From IMG/VR virus record IMGVR_UViG_3300025910_000001, positions 1 to 63,206 of that record: a DNA stretch of 63,206 nucleotides; one strand, written 5' to 3'. Position numbers and translations under genes: made by a program. Positions 47,829 through 55,429 of the stretch are shown here, one piece after another. The DNA comes from a virus. Below the pieces are notes generated by a model. It made no database searches, had not been told where the DNA came from, and was given only the letters and a program-made list of their open reading frames with translations. Positions within the stretch are counted from its first letter, which is position 1, and every line of letters starts with the position of its first letter.

Positions 47829-48116
47829 CTACGTATCCTTCCTCGCTCCACCCCCGTTGTCGCTGCTAACGACCTTCGGCCTCGTCCTGTCGATCGCCTC
47901 GATAACACCAGCGCTCCCGGTGCAGACCGAGGCCGTCAGGATCGCCAGCCCGGCGCCGAGCTCAGCGTCGCCACCCTGCCAGATGACGCGTGCAATCGCG
48001 TAGAGGACAGCAGAGCCGGCAGCGACGAGGAGCACGAGTTTCACGGAGCCAGCGATAACTACCAAATACCCCACGCACAATCCGAACACTCGAACAGTGT
48101 CCTCGTCGGTGGACAC
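47829..48116 (-). CDS. Membrane protein in the immunity region (95 aa)
   Basis: Runs against the rightward operon, converging with the Cro-like gene and diverging from the methyltransferase gene 20 bases away. Hydrophobic segments VFGLCVGYLVVIAGSV, VLLVAAGSAVLYAIARVI and LGAGLAILTASVCTGSAG suggest two or three spans. Position and topology suit a prophage-expressed superinfection exclusion protein, but this is inference. GTG start. Confidence 0.55.
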   Translation of the reverse strand: MSTDEDTVRVFGLCVGYLVVIAGSVKLVLLVAAGSAVLYAIARVIWQGGDAELGAGLAILTASVCTGSAGVIEAIDRTRPKVVSSDNGGGARKDT

Positions 48117-48136
48117 TCCGGAGCGGGAGTGGCGAG

Positions 48137-49363
48137 GTGAGCGCCATCTACAACGAGATCGACCCGTTCGCAGCGCGCTGGCTGCGCAACCTGATCGCAG
48201 CTGGTCACATCGCACCCGGAGTCGTTGATGAGCGAAGCGTCTCGGACCTGGTCCCAGCTGACGTTGCTGGACTGGGCCAGCGGCACTTCTTCGCAGGCAT
48301 CGCAGGATGGAGCCTCGCATTGCGACTCGCCGGCGTTCCCGACGACGCCGACGTTTGGACCGGCTCGTGTCCGTGTCAGTCGCTCAGCGACGCTGGCAAG
48401 CGACTCGGATTCGCCGATCCTCGCCACCTCTGGCCCGAGTGGTTCCGGCTCATCCGCGAGTGCCGCCCTGCAGTCGTCTTTGGAGAGCAGGTTGCGAGTG
48501 GTCTTGGATGGTCGTGGCTCGATCTTGTATTCGCTGACATGGAAGGAGCGGGTTACGCCTGCGCAGCGGCGAATCTGCCAGCTTGCAGCGTCGGCGCTCC
48601 GCACCGGAGACAGCGCATCCTCTTCGTGGCCTACGCCGACGAAGTCAGACAGCAACGGGCCGGGCTCGCACGGTTCGGGTTCGCCGGACCTACGCACCGT
48701 TGCGACTGCGGTCATGTCGCCGATTCCCACGAGTGGCACAGCGAAGGCCCGCAAGAATGCGGAGAATGCAGCTGCACCTACTTCGCGTTCGACCGCGGGA
48801 TGGCCAACACCGACGGTCAGCCGAGGCGACTACTCGCGGCGCGACGGGAACCCAGACGAGCCGACGCTCAAGCTAGCCGGAGTCGCGAAGCTGGCGAGTT
48901 GGCCGACGCCAAGGGCACTGGACGGCAAGAGCGGAGGAATCCGCGAGGTAGCCACCGGGCAGGATCTATCGACGACAGCGCACTACGCAGCGTGGCCAAC
49001 GCCACTAGCGAGCGACGGAACGGTGTCAAGGGAAACACTCGGACACGGCGAGAACAATCCGAGTTTGCTCGGGGCGGCACGGCGGGTTGCGTGGGTGACC
49101 CCGAAGGCGCAGGACGGGCAGCGAGGTGGACAAGCCAAACGATCGGGGACCCGAGGGAACCTTGTCGATCAGTGTCAACTGACCACTGGTCCCCCTGCGA
49201 ATGGATCTCCTGTTCCGACGGAGTCTCGCGGCCAGTTGAACCCGGAACACACCCGCTGGCTCATGGGGTACCCGGTCGAGTGGGGCTCCTGCGCGGATAC
49301 GGCAACGCGATCGTACCGGAAAAAGTAGCGGCGTTCATCGTCGCTGCGTTGGAGGCCGCATGA
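48137..49363 (+). CDS. C5 cytosine-specific DNA methyltransferase
   Basis: 408 residues from GTG. Motif I is [12 protein letters not shown] (51-62). Motif IV is GSCPCQSL with C80 as nucleophile. GEQV (116-119) takes the place of the usual ENV of motif VI. Motif VIII is [10 protein letters not shown] (155-164) and motif X is [15 protein letters not shown] at the C-terminus. The long target-recognition region has repeats such as MANTDG, LADAKG and VANATS. It methylates cytosine in phage DNA, protecting it from host restriction. A second open frame (48228-49328) overlaps almost all of it. Confidence 0.9.
   Translation: MSAIYNEIDPFAARWLRNLIAAGHIAPGVVDERSVSDLVPADVAGLGQRHFFAGIAGWSLALRLAGVPDDADVWTGSCPCQSLSDAGKRLGFADPRHLWPEWFRLIRECRPAVVFGEQVASGLGWSWLDLVFADMEGAGYACAAANLPACSVGAPHRRQRILFVAYADEVRQQRAGLARFGFAGPTHRCDCGHVADSHEWHSEGPQECGECSCTYFAFDRGMANTDGQPRRLLAARREPRRADAQASRSREAGELADAKGTGRQERRNPRGSHRAGSIDDSALRSVANATSERRNGVKGNTRTRREQSEFARGGTAGCVGDPEGAGRAARWTSQTIGDPREPCRSVSTDHWSPCEWISCSDGVSRPVEPGTHPLAHGVPGRVGLLRGYGNAIVPEKVAAFIVAALEAA
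48228..49328 (+). other. Second long reading frame inside the methyltransferase gene
   Basis: From the ATG at 48228 a 366-codon frame runs through the methyltransferase gene. It has repeated WPTP motifs ([38 protein letters not shown]) and a C-terminal [17 protein letters not shown] recognise this as a protein type often annotated beside phage cytosine methyltransferases. Each WPTP lies over an ADA/ANT-G repeat of the first frame. It is either a genuine overlapping gene or a conserved shadow of the methyltransferase codons. Confidence 0.45.
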
Positions 49364-49584
49364 GACGCTCCATCTCCGTCGCCTTCCAGGACGCCTCGCT
49401 CCAGATCGCCACCGTCACCGATCGCTCCTGGTGGCGCGGCACTCGCGTCTACACCGTGGCGCTCTACGGCGATTACCTGTGGGTCCGAGATAACGGCAAT
49501 CGGCCGGTGACCGACTCCGAAGTGATCGAGGTGCTCGACGCGGGACGAGCCACGGCTCTCGATATCCGACGTCGACGACTCTGA
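49360..49584 (+). CDS. Small hypothetical protein (74 aa)
   Basis: ATGA-coupled to the methyltransferase. Beta-rich (RGTRVYTVALYGDYLWVRDN), ending in a basic stretch. Possibly an accessory to the methyltransferase. Unrecognised. Confidence 0.55.
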   Translation: MRRSISVAFQDASLQIATVTDRSWWRGTRVYTVALYGDYLWVRDNGNRPVTDSEVIEVLDAGRATALDIRRRRL

Positions 49585-49632
49585 CCTGCAACCGAGGGCG
49601 GCGGGTAACGATTTTGATGAGGAGATTTCCCT

Positions 49633-50211
49633 GTGACTCTTGCCTACAACCCCGAGACGTGGGCGATCCGCGACGCACTCCGTGACGCTCTGTCCTCGCG
49701 CACACCACGGACCGCACCGCAGCTGTTTCAATCAGTTCTCGACGACATCGGTTCGATCGACGAGCGTCGGCTGTGGCGTCAGCTCGCGTGGCTGACACAG
49801 CGAGGTATCGCAGTCGGTCTCGCCGTCATACACGGCAACCAGTCCTCGCTCGAAGACACCGGCTATGTCCGCGGCACCGGACTCGAGTACCCAGATGACG
49901 CAGCGATTCGTGAACGGGTCGAGCTAAGCCGCGATGGGCTGTGCTGGGATTGCAGGGAACCGAATGCCGATCCCGCTCGACGGCAGGAGCAGTATTGCGT
50001 GTGGTGCGAGCTCGAGCAAAGCCAGGCGTTCAACGCGGCACTGCGCGCCGATCGCTACGCCGCGGGTGTCTGCACGGAGTGCGCAGTGGTGCGGCCACGT
50101 GATGGACACCGCCTGTGTGACGGGTGCAACACGGCGAAGAATCACCGAGCGAAACACTACGCAGTCCCGCGCGATGCGGATGCGTGGAGTTTGAGAAGGA
50201 GGGCAGCGTGA
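49633..50211 (+). CDS. Winged-helix plus zinc-finger protein (192 aa)
   Basis: GTG start preceded by GAGGAGA. The N-terminal 75 residues look like a winged helix (TAPQLFQSVLDDIGSIDERR, LAWLTQRGIAVGL). The rest has three Cys pairs (LCWDCREP, YCVWCELE, VCTECAVV, then LCDGCNTAK) that could bind two zinc ions. This could be an early DNA-binding regulator or replication factor. Confidence 0.6.
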   Translation: MTLAYNPETWAIRDALRDALSSRTPRTAPQLFQSVLDDIGSIDERRLWRQLAWLTQRGIAVGLAVIHGNQSSLEDTGYVRGTGLEYPDDAAIRERVELSRDGLCWDCREPNADPARRQEQYCVWCELEQSQAFNAALRADRYAAGVCTECAVVRPRDGHRLCDGCNTAKNHRAKHYAVPRDADAWSLRRRAA

Positions 50212-50669
50212 GTCTTGACGTGTACCTGTACGGAGAATCGCGAAACGAGGAATGTGACTGTCCGACGTGCGGCAACGGCCACATGCGCACTGTGACCGTA
50301 TGCCTCTACTCAGCTAACATCACGCACAACCTCGGACGCATGGCCAGCGAGGCCGGTATCTACGAAGCGCTGTGGCGACCCGGTGAAATGCTTGACCCGG
50401 AGCTCTCCGCTCGCATGAGAGTCGAGGCAGACGCGAACCGATGGGGCGCCGTGCGGGAACTCGAAAAACTGCTGCCAGTCGTGCGCGCCGCTCACCTGAT
50501 TGATCCGCTGCGTTCCGGTCTCGAGCTACTCCGTTCGGACCGACAACGGTTCGAAAAGTTCAACGCACCGAACGGATGGGGTCTCTACCAGCACTTTGTT
50601 CCATTCGTCGAGAAGTACCTAGCCGCATGTCAGGAGCATCAAGAAGCGTTCGTCGAGGTGTCGCGATGA
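50208..50669 (+). CDS. Conserved-looking phage protein (153 aa)
   Basis: GTG in a GTGA overlap with AGAAGGAGGG upstream. NITHNLGRMASEAGIYEALW and NAPNGWGLYQHFVPFVEKYL are blocks I recognise from small uncharacterised phage proteins. It carries a CDCPTC pair near the N-terminus. Function unknown. Confidence 0.65.
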   Translation: MSLDVYLYGESRNEECDCPTCGNGHMRTVTVCLYSANITHNLGRMASEAGIYEALWRPGEMLDPELSARMRVEADANRWGAVRELEKLLPVVRAAHLIDPLRSGLELLRSDRQRFEKFNAPNGWGLYQHFVPFVEKYLAACQEHQEAFVEVSR

Positions 50670-50875
50670 CCACCATCAAGGTACCCCGTCCCACGGATCC
50701 CAAGCTCGCCGCGGCATGGGATGAAGCGAAGCGGATCGTCGAGGCGCGAGACGATGACTGCTGCGTCGGCGACCGCTCGCAGTGCCGGTGTGCTGCGAAG
50801 CAGCTGGCGGTAACCGACGAGGATGTTGATCGCGAGAAGTGGATGGCGGTGTGGGGCGATGAGGTGGAGCCGTGA
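50666..50875 (+). CDS. Small Cys-rich protein (69 aa)
   Basis: ATGA overlap. DDDCCVGDRSQCRCAAK provides a cysteine cluster in the middle of an otherwise helical acidic protein. Unrecognised. Confidence 0.5.
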   Translation: MTTIKVPRPTDPKLAAAWDEAKRIVEARDDDCCVGDRSQCRCAAKQLAVTDEDVDREKWMAVWGDEVEP

Positions 50876-51090
50876 ACGCTCTCGAATATGCCGAGGACGC
50901 CCTGTCACGAGCAGCACAGGCGTTCGGCAACAGCGACAACCCCGCCAGGTTTGGTGCGCTCCGAGTCGCAGCGCTGCTGTACGCGGCTGAGCGTCTCGAC
51001 GGCATCGGGGCAAATTCAGGAGCAGTCGCGCTGACCAAGCTCATCACTTCCGAGATACCGCGTCCCTACGCGCTGAGGGGCCGGCCGTGA
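50872..51090 (+). CDS. Small helical protein (72 aa)
   Basis: GTGA overlap on both sides. Ala-rich helices (EDALSRAAQAFGNSD, LRVAALLYAAERLDG). Unrecognised. Confidence 0.5.
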   Translation: MNALEYAEDALSRAAQAFGNSDNPARFGALRVAALLYAAERLDGIGANSGAVALTKLITSEIPRPYALRGRP

Positions 51091-51968
51091 GCGAGATGGC
51101 ACCAGAGCAGCAGGACGTAGCGCAGCGAGCTCGCCTGGCGATGATCGCAGCACGGAGCCCGTTGGTCACGCTTGGCAGGGGCCGAGGCAGACCGCCGGGT
51201 CGCAGCAAGTGCAAGCGGTGCGGTGAACTCGGGCACTACGCGAAGACCTGTGGTCGCCAGGCGCCACCTGCTCCACCCGTGGCCGTCAAGCCACCGAGTC
51301 GGATCAGGCGACACCGCGTCGACGGCCACAACCACTGCGCCGTGTGCGGTGAACTCGGGCACACGCGGAAGCGCCACGAATCCTCCGCCCCGTCAGTTCT
51401 GGCAGCGCGAGCCGTTGCCGACGATGGGCTCACGCTTGCTGTCGCAGCGGCGCGATTCAGCGTCTCGAGACAGGCCGTCGATCAGGCGCTTCGCCGTCAC
51501 ATCGGAGACCAGCCGACGCCTGCCCAGCAACGATGGCGGCTCAACAAGCTGCGCGCCGCGACACTCGCACTGATTGGTCGATCGGTCTCCGAGATCTGCG
51601 CCGAAACTGGAGCGCACGATCACACGGTGCGCCGTTACCTCGACTCCATGGGTGTCGAAGCCCGACACGCGCTGAAGATCCCGGACGACGACGTCGCCGC
51701 AGCCGCAAGCGCCGTGACCGCAGGATCAAGCTACGCCGACGTAGCCGCCGACCTCGGGTATTCACCGGCCCGGCTGGCTGACCGACTGCGCGGCATCGGC
51801 GTGCATTCCAGCGCCTCGGCTCGCGGCCGGACTGACGGCAGGACCAAGCGCGCCATCGATCGGGTCATTGCCGGTGAGTCGGTTCAGGACGCATGCAAGG
51901 CGGAGCGCTGCGCCACGCCCATGGTCTACAGGACCACGATCGAGATCAGGAAGGCACGGTCAGCATGA
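51087..51968 (+). CDS. Zinc-knuckle protein with several HTH modules (293 aa)
   Basis: CKRCGELGHYAKTC (about residues 42-55) is an exact CX2CX4HX4C zinc knuckle. CAVCGELGHTRKRH (about 84-97) is a CCHH variant of the same. Four helix-turn-helix-like units follow, at about 112-137 (LAVAAARFSVSRQAVDQALR), 160-185 (SVSEICAETGAHDHTVRRYL), 205-230 (SYADVAADLGYSPARLADRL) and 260-280. A nucleic-acid-binding protein is clear; the target is not. Zinc knuckles are typical of retroviral and eukaryotic proteins and uncommon in phages. Confidence 0.75.
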   Translation: MSEMAPEQQDVAQRARLAMIAARSPLVTLGRGRGRPPGRSKCKRCGELGHYAKTCGRQAPPAPPVAVKPPSRIRRHRVDGHNHCAVCGELGHTRKRHESSAPSVLAARAVADDGLTLAVAAARFSVSRQAVDQALRRHIGDQPTPAQQRWRLNKLRAATLALIGRSVSEICAETGAHDHTVRRYLDSMGVEARHALKIPDDDVAAAASAVTAGSSYADVAADLGYSPARLADRLRGIGVHSSASARGRTDGRTKRAIDRVIAGESVQDACKAERCATPMVYRTTIEIRKARSA

Positions 51969-52150
51969 ACCCCGCACACCTCCGCTCCTTCGAACGCCTC
52001 ATGCTCACGCTCTTTGCCGCCCTGTTCGTCGCGATCGTCACCGCGCTGTGGCTCGTCGGCAGCTGGACCGTGGTGATCGGTCTCGCTGGGTTCGGGGTGC
52101 TGCTGACGGCGGCGGCTATTGGTGGACTTAGGTACGAGGGAAAGCCGTGA
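51965..52150 (+). CDS. Small two-span membrane protein (61 aa)
   Basis: ATGA overlap. Two hydrophobic helices (LMLTLFAALFVAIVTALWLV and WTVVIGLAGFGVLLTAAAIG). It may act as an early membrane or exclusion protein. No family recognised. Confidence 0.6.
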   Translation: MNPAHLRSFERLMLTLFAALFVAIVTALWLVGSWTVVIGLAGFGVLLTAAAIGGLRYEGKP

Positions 52151-52167
52151 CTACAACAGGAGATCCA

Positions 52168-52374
52168 ATGCTTGAGATACCCATGCTGACGGAACCCGAG
52201 GTAACTCGTATTTACACGTTTCCCGGCGGCGAGACCGTGAAGCTCGCGAACGTCACGCACTTCCTGGCTCGTTCGAGTGGCACGCACCGACTCAAGACAG
52301 CCGACGGACGACTCCACATCATACCGGTCGGATGGATCCACATCGAGATCGAGGCGAAGGACTTCTCGCTCTGA
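52168..52374 (+). CDS. Small beta protein (68 aa)
   Basis: The ATG at 52168 is chosen because AGGAG lies seven bases upstream; a GTG at 52147 in a GTGA overlap is the alternative. Strands such as VTRIYTFPGGETVKLANV and LHIIPVGWIHIEIEA suggest a small barrel. Unrecognised. Confidence 0.55.
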   Translation: MLEIPMLTEPEVTRIYTFPGGETVKLANVTHFLARSSGTHRLKTADGRLHIIPVGWIHIEIEAKDFSL

Positions 52375-52907
52375 TGTGGCAACTGTCTTCCAGCTCCGAC
52401 CGTCGAGCCCTCAACATCGTCGACGGCACTGGACCGCACGCCGGTTGCGGTCCCCACTACTCACGTCGGACCCCGGGATCTAAGACGTTCACCGGTTGCG
52501 GTCAGGAGATTGTCCTCGTGACCGAATGCGGTAGAGCAGTGTGGGCGTGTGTTCGCCAGCGAACTCCGGTGGCGCGGGGCGCTGGGTCCGCGCGGGGCAG
52601 GGGCGGCTCCGGCCAGGTCACCAAGTTCGTGTTCCGCAACAGCATGTTCAGGAACCTCGGCGCCGGGCTGTCGAGCGATCTAATTATATCCGCCACCGAA
52701 GAGACCTATCGTCGATGGGTTGAGCGTTACGGATCACTGCCCCCGGAGCGACTGCGCACTGAGATTGGCATCAAAGAGATCCGCTCAACGAACCCAGGGT
52801 ACTGCTACCTGATGGCCGGCTGGACAGTCGACCGAGTCGTGCGCGGCAAGCGCTACCTGTGGGCGCCGGAGCGCTCGGCTGGGTTCGCGCTCTCGGAGGC
52901 CGCATGA
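52374..52907 (+). CDS. Conserved-looking phage protein (177 aa)
   Basis: The ATG overlaps the previous stop (TGATG). The C-terminal half (KFVFRNSMFRN, SDLIISATEETYRRWVERYG, NPGYCYLMAGWTVDRVVRG) is a block I recognise from uncharacterised phage proteins. The N-terminal half is Gly/Cys-rich with zinc-ribbon-like cysteines. Function unknown. Confidence 0.6.
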   Translation: MWQLSSSSDRRALNIVDGTGPHAGCGPHYSRRTPGSKTFTGCGQEIVLVTECGRAVWACVRQRTPVARGAGSARGRGGSGQVTKFVFRNSMFRNLGAGLSSDLIISATEETYRRWVERYGSLPPERLRTEIGIKEIRSTNPGYCYLMAGWTVDRVVRGKRYLWAPERSAGFALSEAA

Positions 52908-53182
52908 CCATCACCCTCATCCACTTCACCCTCCCCAACGCATGGCACGTCCTCCGCCAAGCGTATCCCGGCGGCCGCATCACCACCCTGTGCTGCGATG
53001 CCATCGACTACGTCGCCGTGTGCATCGCGACGGTCGACCTATCTGCCCACGACAGGCTGCCGCACAATACCTGCCCAGCATGCCGGACGGAGCTCGCGGC
53101 AGGGACGTCGGGTGCGGCGGAGGCAGTGGAGCCGAGTCGAGCGGTGACTGTGGACATCAGGAATGGAAGCGAGGCTGCATGA
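52904..53182 (+). CDS. Small Cys-containing protein (92 aa)
   Basis: ATGA overlap. LCCDAIDYVAVC and TCPACRTE give two cysteine pairs of a likely zinc finger; N-terminal strands (ITLIHFTLP). Unrecognised. Confidence 0.5.
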   Translation: MTITLIHFTLPNAWHVLRQAYPGGRITTLCCDAIDYVAVCIATVDLSAHDRLPHNTCPACRTELAAGTSGAAEAVEPSRAVTVDIRNGSEAA

Positions 53183-53592
53183 CCGTAACAATCCATCCCC
53201 GAGAGACCGGAGCGACGATCCGGTGTGACTACCACGGCTGCCCTCGAATCCTGACCACCGGACAGATTCTCATCCGTCCGATCCGCGAGTACGCGAGTAC
53301 GCTCGGCTGGATCCGAGGACTCGATCCAGGCAGCGGCGGACCAAACGACGAGAACGGCCGGCCGTCGAATCTCAAACACGACATCTGCCCGGTGCATGCC
53401 GTCGACGAGCGTCGCAATCGCGACAAGCGCAACGCGGCCAGCAATGCACGTCGGGCCCGTCGCGATGAGCTGCACAAGATGTCGCTCGAGGAGCGTCTGC
53501 AGGAGACGCGACGTGTGCGGAACGCTGCCGCGAAGGCAAGGCGCAAGCGGAAGCGGCAGCTCGCGGAGATGTTGCCGACGGTGGCCGCGTGA
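53179..53592 (+). CDS. Basic protein with zinc-binding N-terminus (137 aa)
   Basis: ATGA overlap. RCDYHGCPRILTTG and DICPVHAVD look like a split zinc-binding site. The C-terminal 60 residues are strongly basic and helical (NARRARRDELHKMSLEERL, AAKARRKRKRQLAE). Probably binds nucleic acid. Confidence 0.6.
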   Translation: MTVTIHPRETGATIRCDYHGCPRILTTGQILIRPIREYASTLGWIRGLDPGSGGPNDENGRPSNLKHDICPVHAVDERRNRDKRNAASNARRARRDELHKMSLEERLQETRRVRNAAAKARRKRKRQLAEMLPTVAA

Positions 53593-53759
53593 CCGTCTCG
53601 TTCCAGATTCACCGCTCCGTAGCGGTCGCCTGTCAGCGCTGCAGCCGCGAGACGAACGTTGTGCTCGAAGGTCAGTGCGTAGCGTGCCACCTCCGGCGCG
53701 CTGAAGCCAAGCCGACGCGACGCCCAACGTCGAAGCCGAGACAGGGGCAGCACGGGTGA
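53589..53759 (+). CDS. Small zinc-ribbon protein (56 aa)
   Basis: Reads MTVSFQIHRSVAVACQRCSR, then GQCVACHLRRAEAKPTRR. CxxC pairs 14 residues apart form a standard zinc ribbon, and the basic C-terminus could bind DNA or RNA. Starts and ends in GTGA overlaps. Confidence 0.6.
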   Translation: MTVSFQIHRSVAVACQRCSRETNVVLEGQCVACHLRRAEAKPTRRPTSKPRQGQHG

Positions 53760-54013
53760 GCGACAGGAAGTCCAGATTCTGGCGTCGACAGCTGCTCGGC
53801 AGCAGGTCAGGTCATCGGCTACCGAGCCCACCGCCAGTTGCGCCACCCCGATCACCCGTCCTGTCGCTGACGTGGACCGAGGTGCAGCAGCGCTCTCCGC
53901 GCGCATGCCCTCACTGCGCGTTCCACTTCTCGTCGCATGGCGTCCCGTGCCTAGCTCACACGCTTCCCGGTGAGCGAGCGGCACGATCCAGGTCGATCGG
54001 GGTGACCCGATGA
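53756..54013 (+). CDS. Small Pro/Arg-rich protein (85 aa)
   Basis: GTGA overlap. Basic and Pro-rich first half, then CPHCAFHFSSHGVPC, a Cys/His cluster that could hold zinc. Coding quality is modest, so gene status rests on the operon spacing. Confidence 0.45.
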   Translation: MSDRKSRFWRRQLLGSRSGHRLPSPPPVAPPRSPVLSLTWTEVQQRSPRACPHCAFHFSSHGVPCLAHTLPGERAARSRSIGVTR

Positions 54014-54363
54014 TCGGCGACATCTTCCATTTCCGACGGTGGTGGACCGCGGATGTATCGCGCGGCGTCGATGGCGTGTGGCTGCATGTTCGCCGCGGCG
54101 CTCGACATGTCACGATCTGGCGCAGCTCGCTCGAAACATTCGACGAGCGAATCGAGCCAGCTGAGCGCCTCGAAGCGGAGGTCGGCGACGCGTTCGTGTG
54201 CGTCGGGCCAACAATCGACGAGACGATGTTGGCTACGGTGGAGCGCGTCAACGGGGAGAGGTTGCTAGTGGGGCTCGGTAGCAAGCTGGCGCAGGGCACG
54301 CGTGTCGTGCAGCTGCTCGGGATGCACGGACTCAAGCAAGCGAAGAAACGGAAGGCAGCATGA
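54010..54363 (+). CDS. Hypothetical protein (117 aa)
   Basis: Alpha/beta composition (FHFRRWWTADVSRGVDGVWL, GDAFVCVGPTIDETMLATVE, GERLLVGLG). Basic C-terminus (KQAKKRKAA). ATGA-coupled to the resolvase gene that follows. Unrecognised. Confidence 0.55.
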   Translation: MIGDIFHFRRWWTADVSRGVDGVWLHVRRGARHVTIWRSSLETFDERIEPAERLEAEVGDAFVCVGPTIDETMLATVERVNGERLLVGLGSKLAQGTRVVQLLGMHGLKQAKKRKAA

Positions 54364-54860
54364 CGAAGCTCGTCGCAATCGACCCTGGCCCCACCGAGAG
54401 CGCCTACGTACGGCTCGGCTACGACGGTAGCGTGCTGGCATTCGGCAAGCGTCCCAACGAAGAGGTCGCCGGCATCATCGAGCGTGCGCGGAACCGGAGC
54501 GGCCACCTAGCGATCGAGATGATCGCGTCGTACGGGATGCCGGTCGGCCGCGAAGTGTTCGAGACCTGCGTGTGGATCGGCCGATACATCGAGCGCTGGT
54601 CGCTTGCCCACACGCTGGTCTACCGGCGCGAAGTCAAGCTCCACCTGTGCGGGTCGCCCAAGGCGAAGGACGGCAATGTCCGCCAGGCTTTAATCGATCG
54701 ATGGGGCGGAAGGGAGCGCGCGATCGGAAAGAAGCGAACCCCAGGCCAGCTCTACGGATTCAACAGCGACGTGTGGCAGGCGCTTGGAGTCGCTGTCACG
54801 TGGTGGGATGCGAACGTCAGCGACGGAGAAACCCTCGGCGCTTCGGTGGAAGCAGCATGA
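54360..54860 (+). CDS. RuvC-like Holliday junction resolvase
   Basis: 166 residues, typical size. RNase H-fold signature: LVAIDPGPTESAYV with D8, HLAIEMIASYG with E53, and FNSDVWQALGVAVTWWD near the end with D137 as a catalytic acid. It would cut branched DNA before packaging and resolve recombination intermediates. ATGA-coupled to the next gene, a second nuclease-like protein. Confidence 0.78.
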   Translation: MTKLVAIDPGPTESAYVRLGYDGSVLAFGKRPNEEVAGIIERARNRSGHLAIEMIASYGMPVGREVFETCVWIGRYIERWSLAHTLVYRREVKLHLCGSPKAKDGNVRQALIDRWGGRERAIGKKRTPGQLYGFNSDVWQALGVAVTWWDANVSDGETLGASVEAA

Positions 54861-55429
54861 ATGCAATACCAACTCGCTACAACGGAGTGCAGTTTCGCAG
54901 TCGACTCGAGGCGAGATGGGCCGCGATGTTCGATCTGCTGCAATGGAAGTGGGAGTACGAGCCGATTGACCTGGACGGGTACATACCTGATTTCCTTGTC
55001 ACTTTCCACGATCAACTATCATCGTTTCTCGTCGAAGTTAAGCCATTGATCTGGACTCGTCCGTTGTCTCGTGCTGCCGCGGTAGAGCCGTTCTCTGGGG
55101 CGCGACGAAAGATTGTCGATTCAGGTTGGAATGGAGAGTCGTGGATCGCCGGTGCCAGCCTGATTCCTCCGATAGATCCTCTCAACAAGTCACGCGCAAT
55201 CGGACTCGGATGGAACGGTAGCGGCCCACGCACCGCGTCTCCATGGAGTTGTTGGAGGTGTGCAAAATGCATCCTACTGTGGCCTCATTCTGAGTACAGC
55301 TGTTGCCACTGCGGCTTCCTGGCCAAAGGAGGAGAGAAAAGGCCACCCGGAACCAGCCAGTTAGACACCCAGCAGATCTGGCGCGAGGCGGGTAACCGAG
55401 TGCAGTGGCGTGCCCAAGGAGTCAGCTGA
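54857..55429 (+). CDS. PD-(D/E)XK endonuclease-like protein with zinc ribbon
   Basis: 190 residues. YNGVQFRSRLEARWAAMFD (with the Glu), YIPDFLVTF (with the Asp) and FLVEVKP form the PD-(D/E)XK active site, in the order seen in small phage endonucleases and TnsA-like proteins. CWRCAKC and SCCHCGF form a C-terminal zinc ribbon. Its role may be DNA processing at replication or packaging. The DNA here is less GC-rich around 55000-55060. Confidence 0.72.
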   Translation: MNAIPTRYNGVQFRSRLEARWAAMFDLLQWKWEYEPIDLDGYIPDFLVTFHDQLSSFLVEVKPLIWTRPLSRAAAVEPFSGARRKIVDSGWNGESWIAGASLIPPIDPLNKSRAIGLGWNGSGPRTASPWSCWRCAKCILLWPHSEYSCCHCGFLAKGGEKRPPGTSQLDTQQIWREAGNRVQWRAQGVS

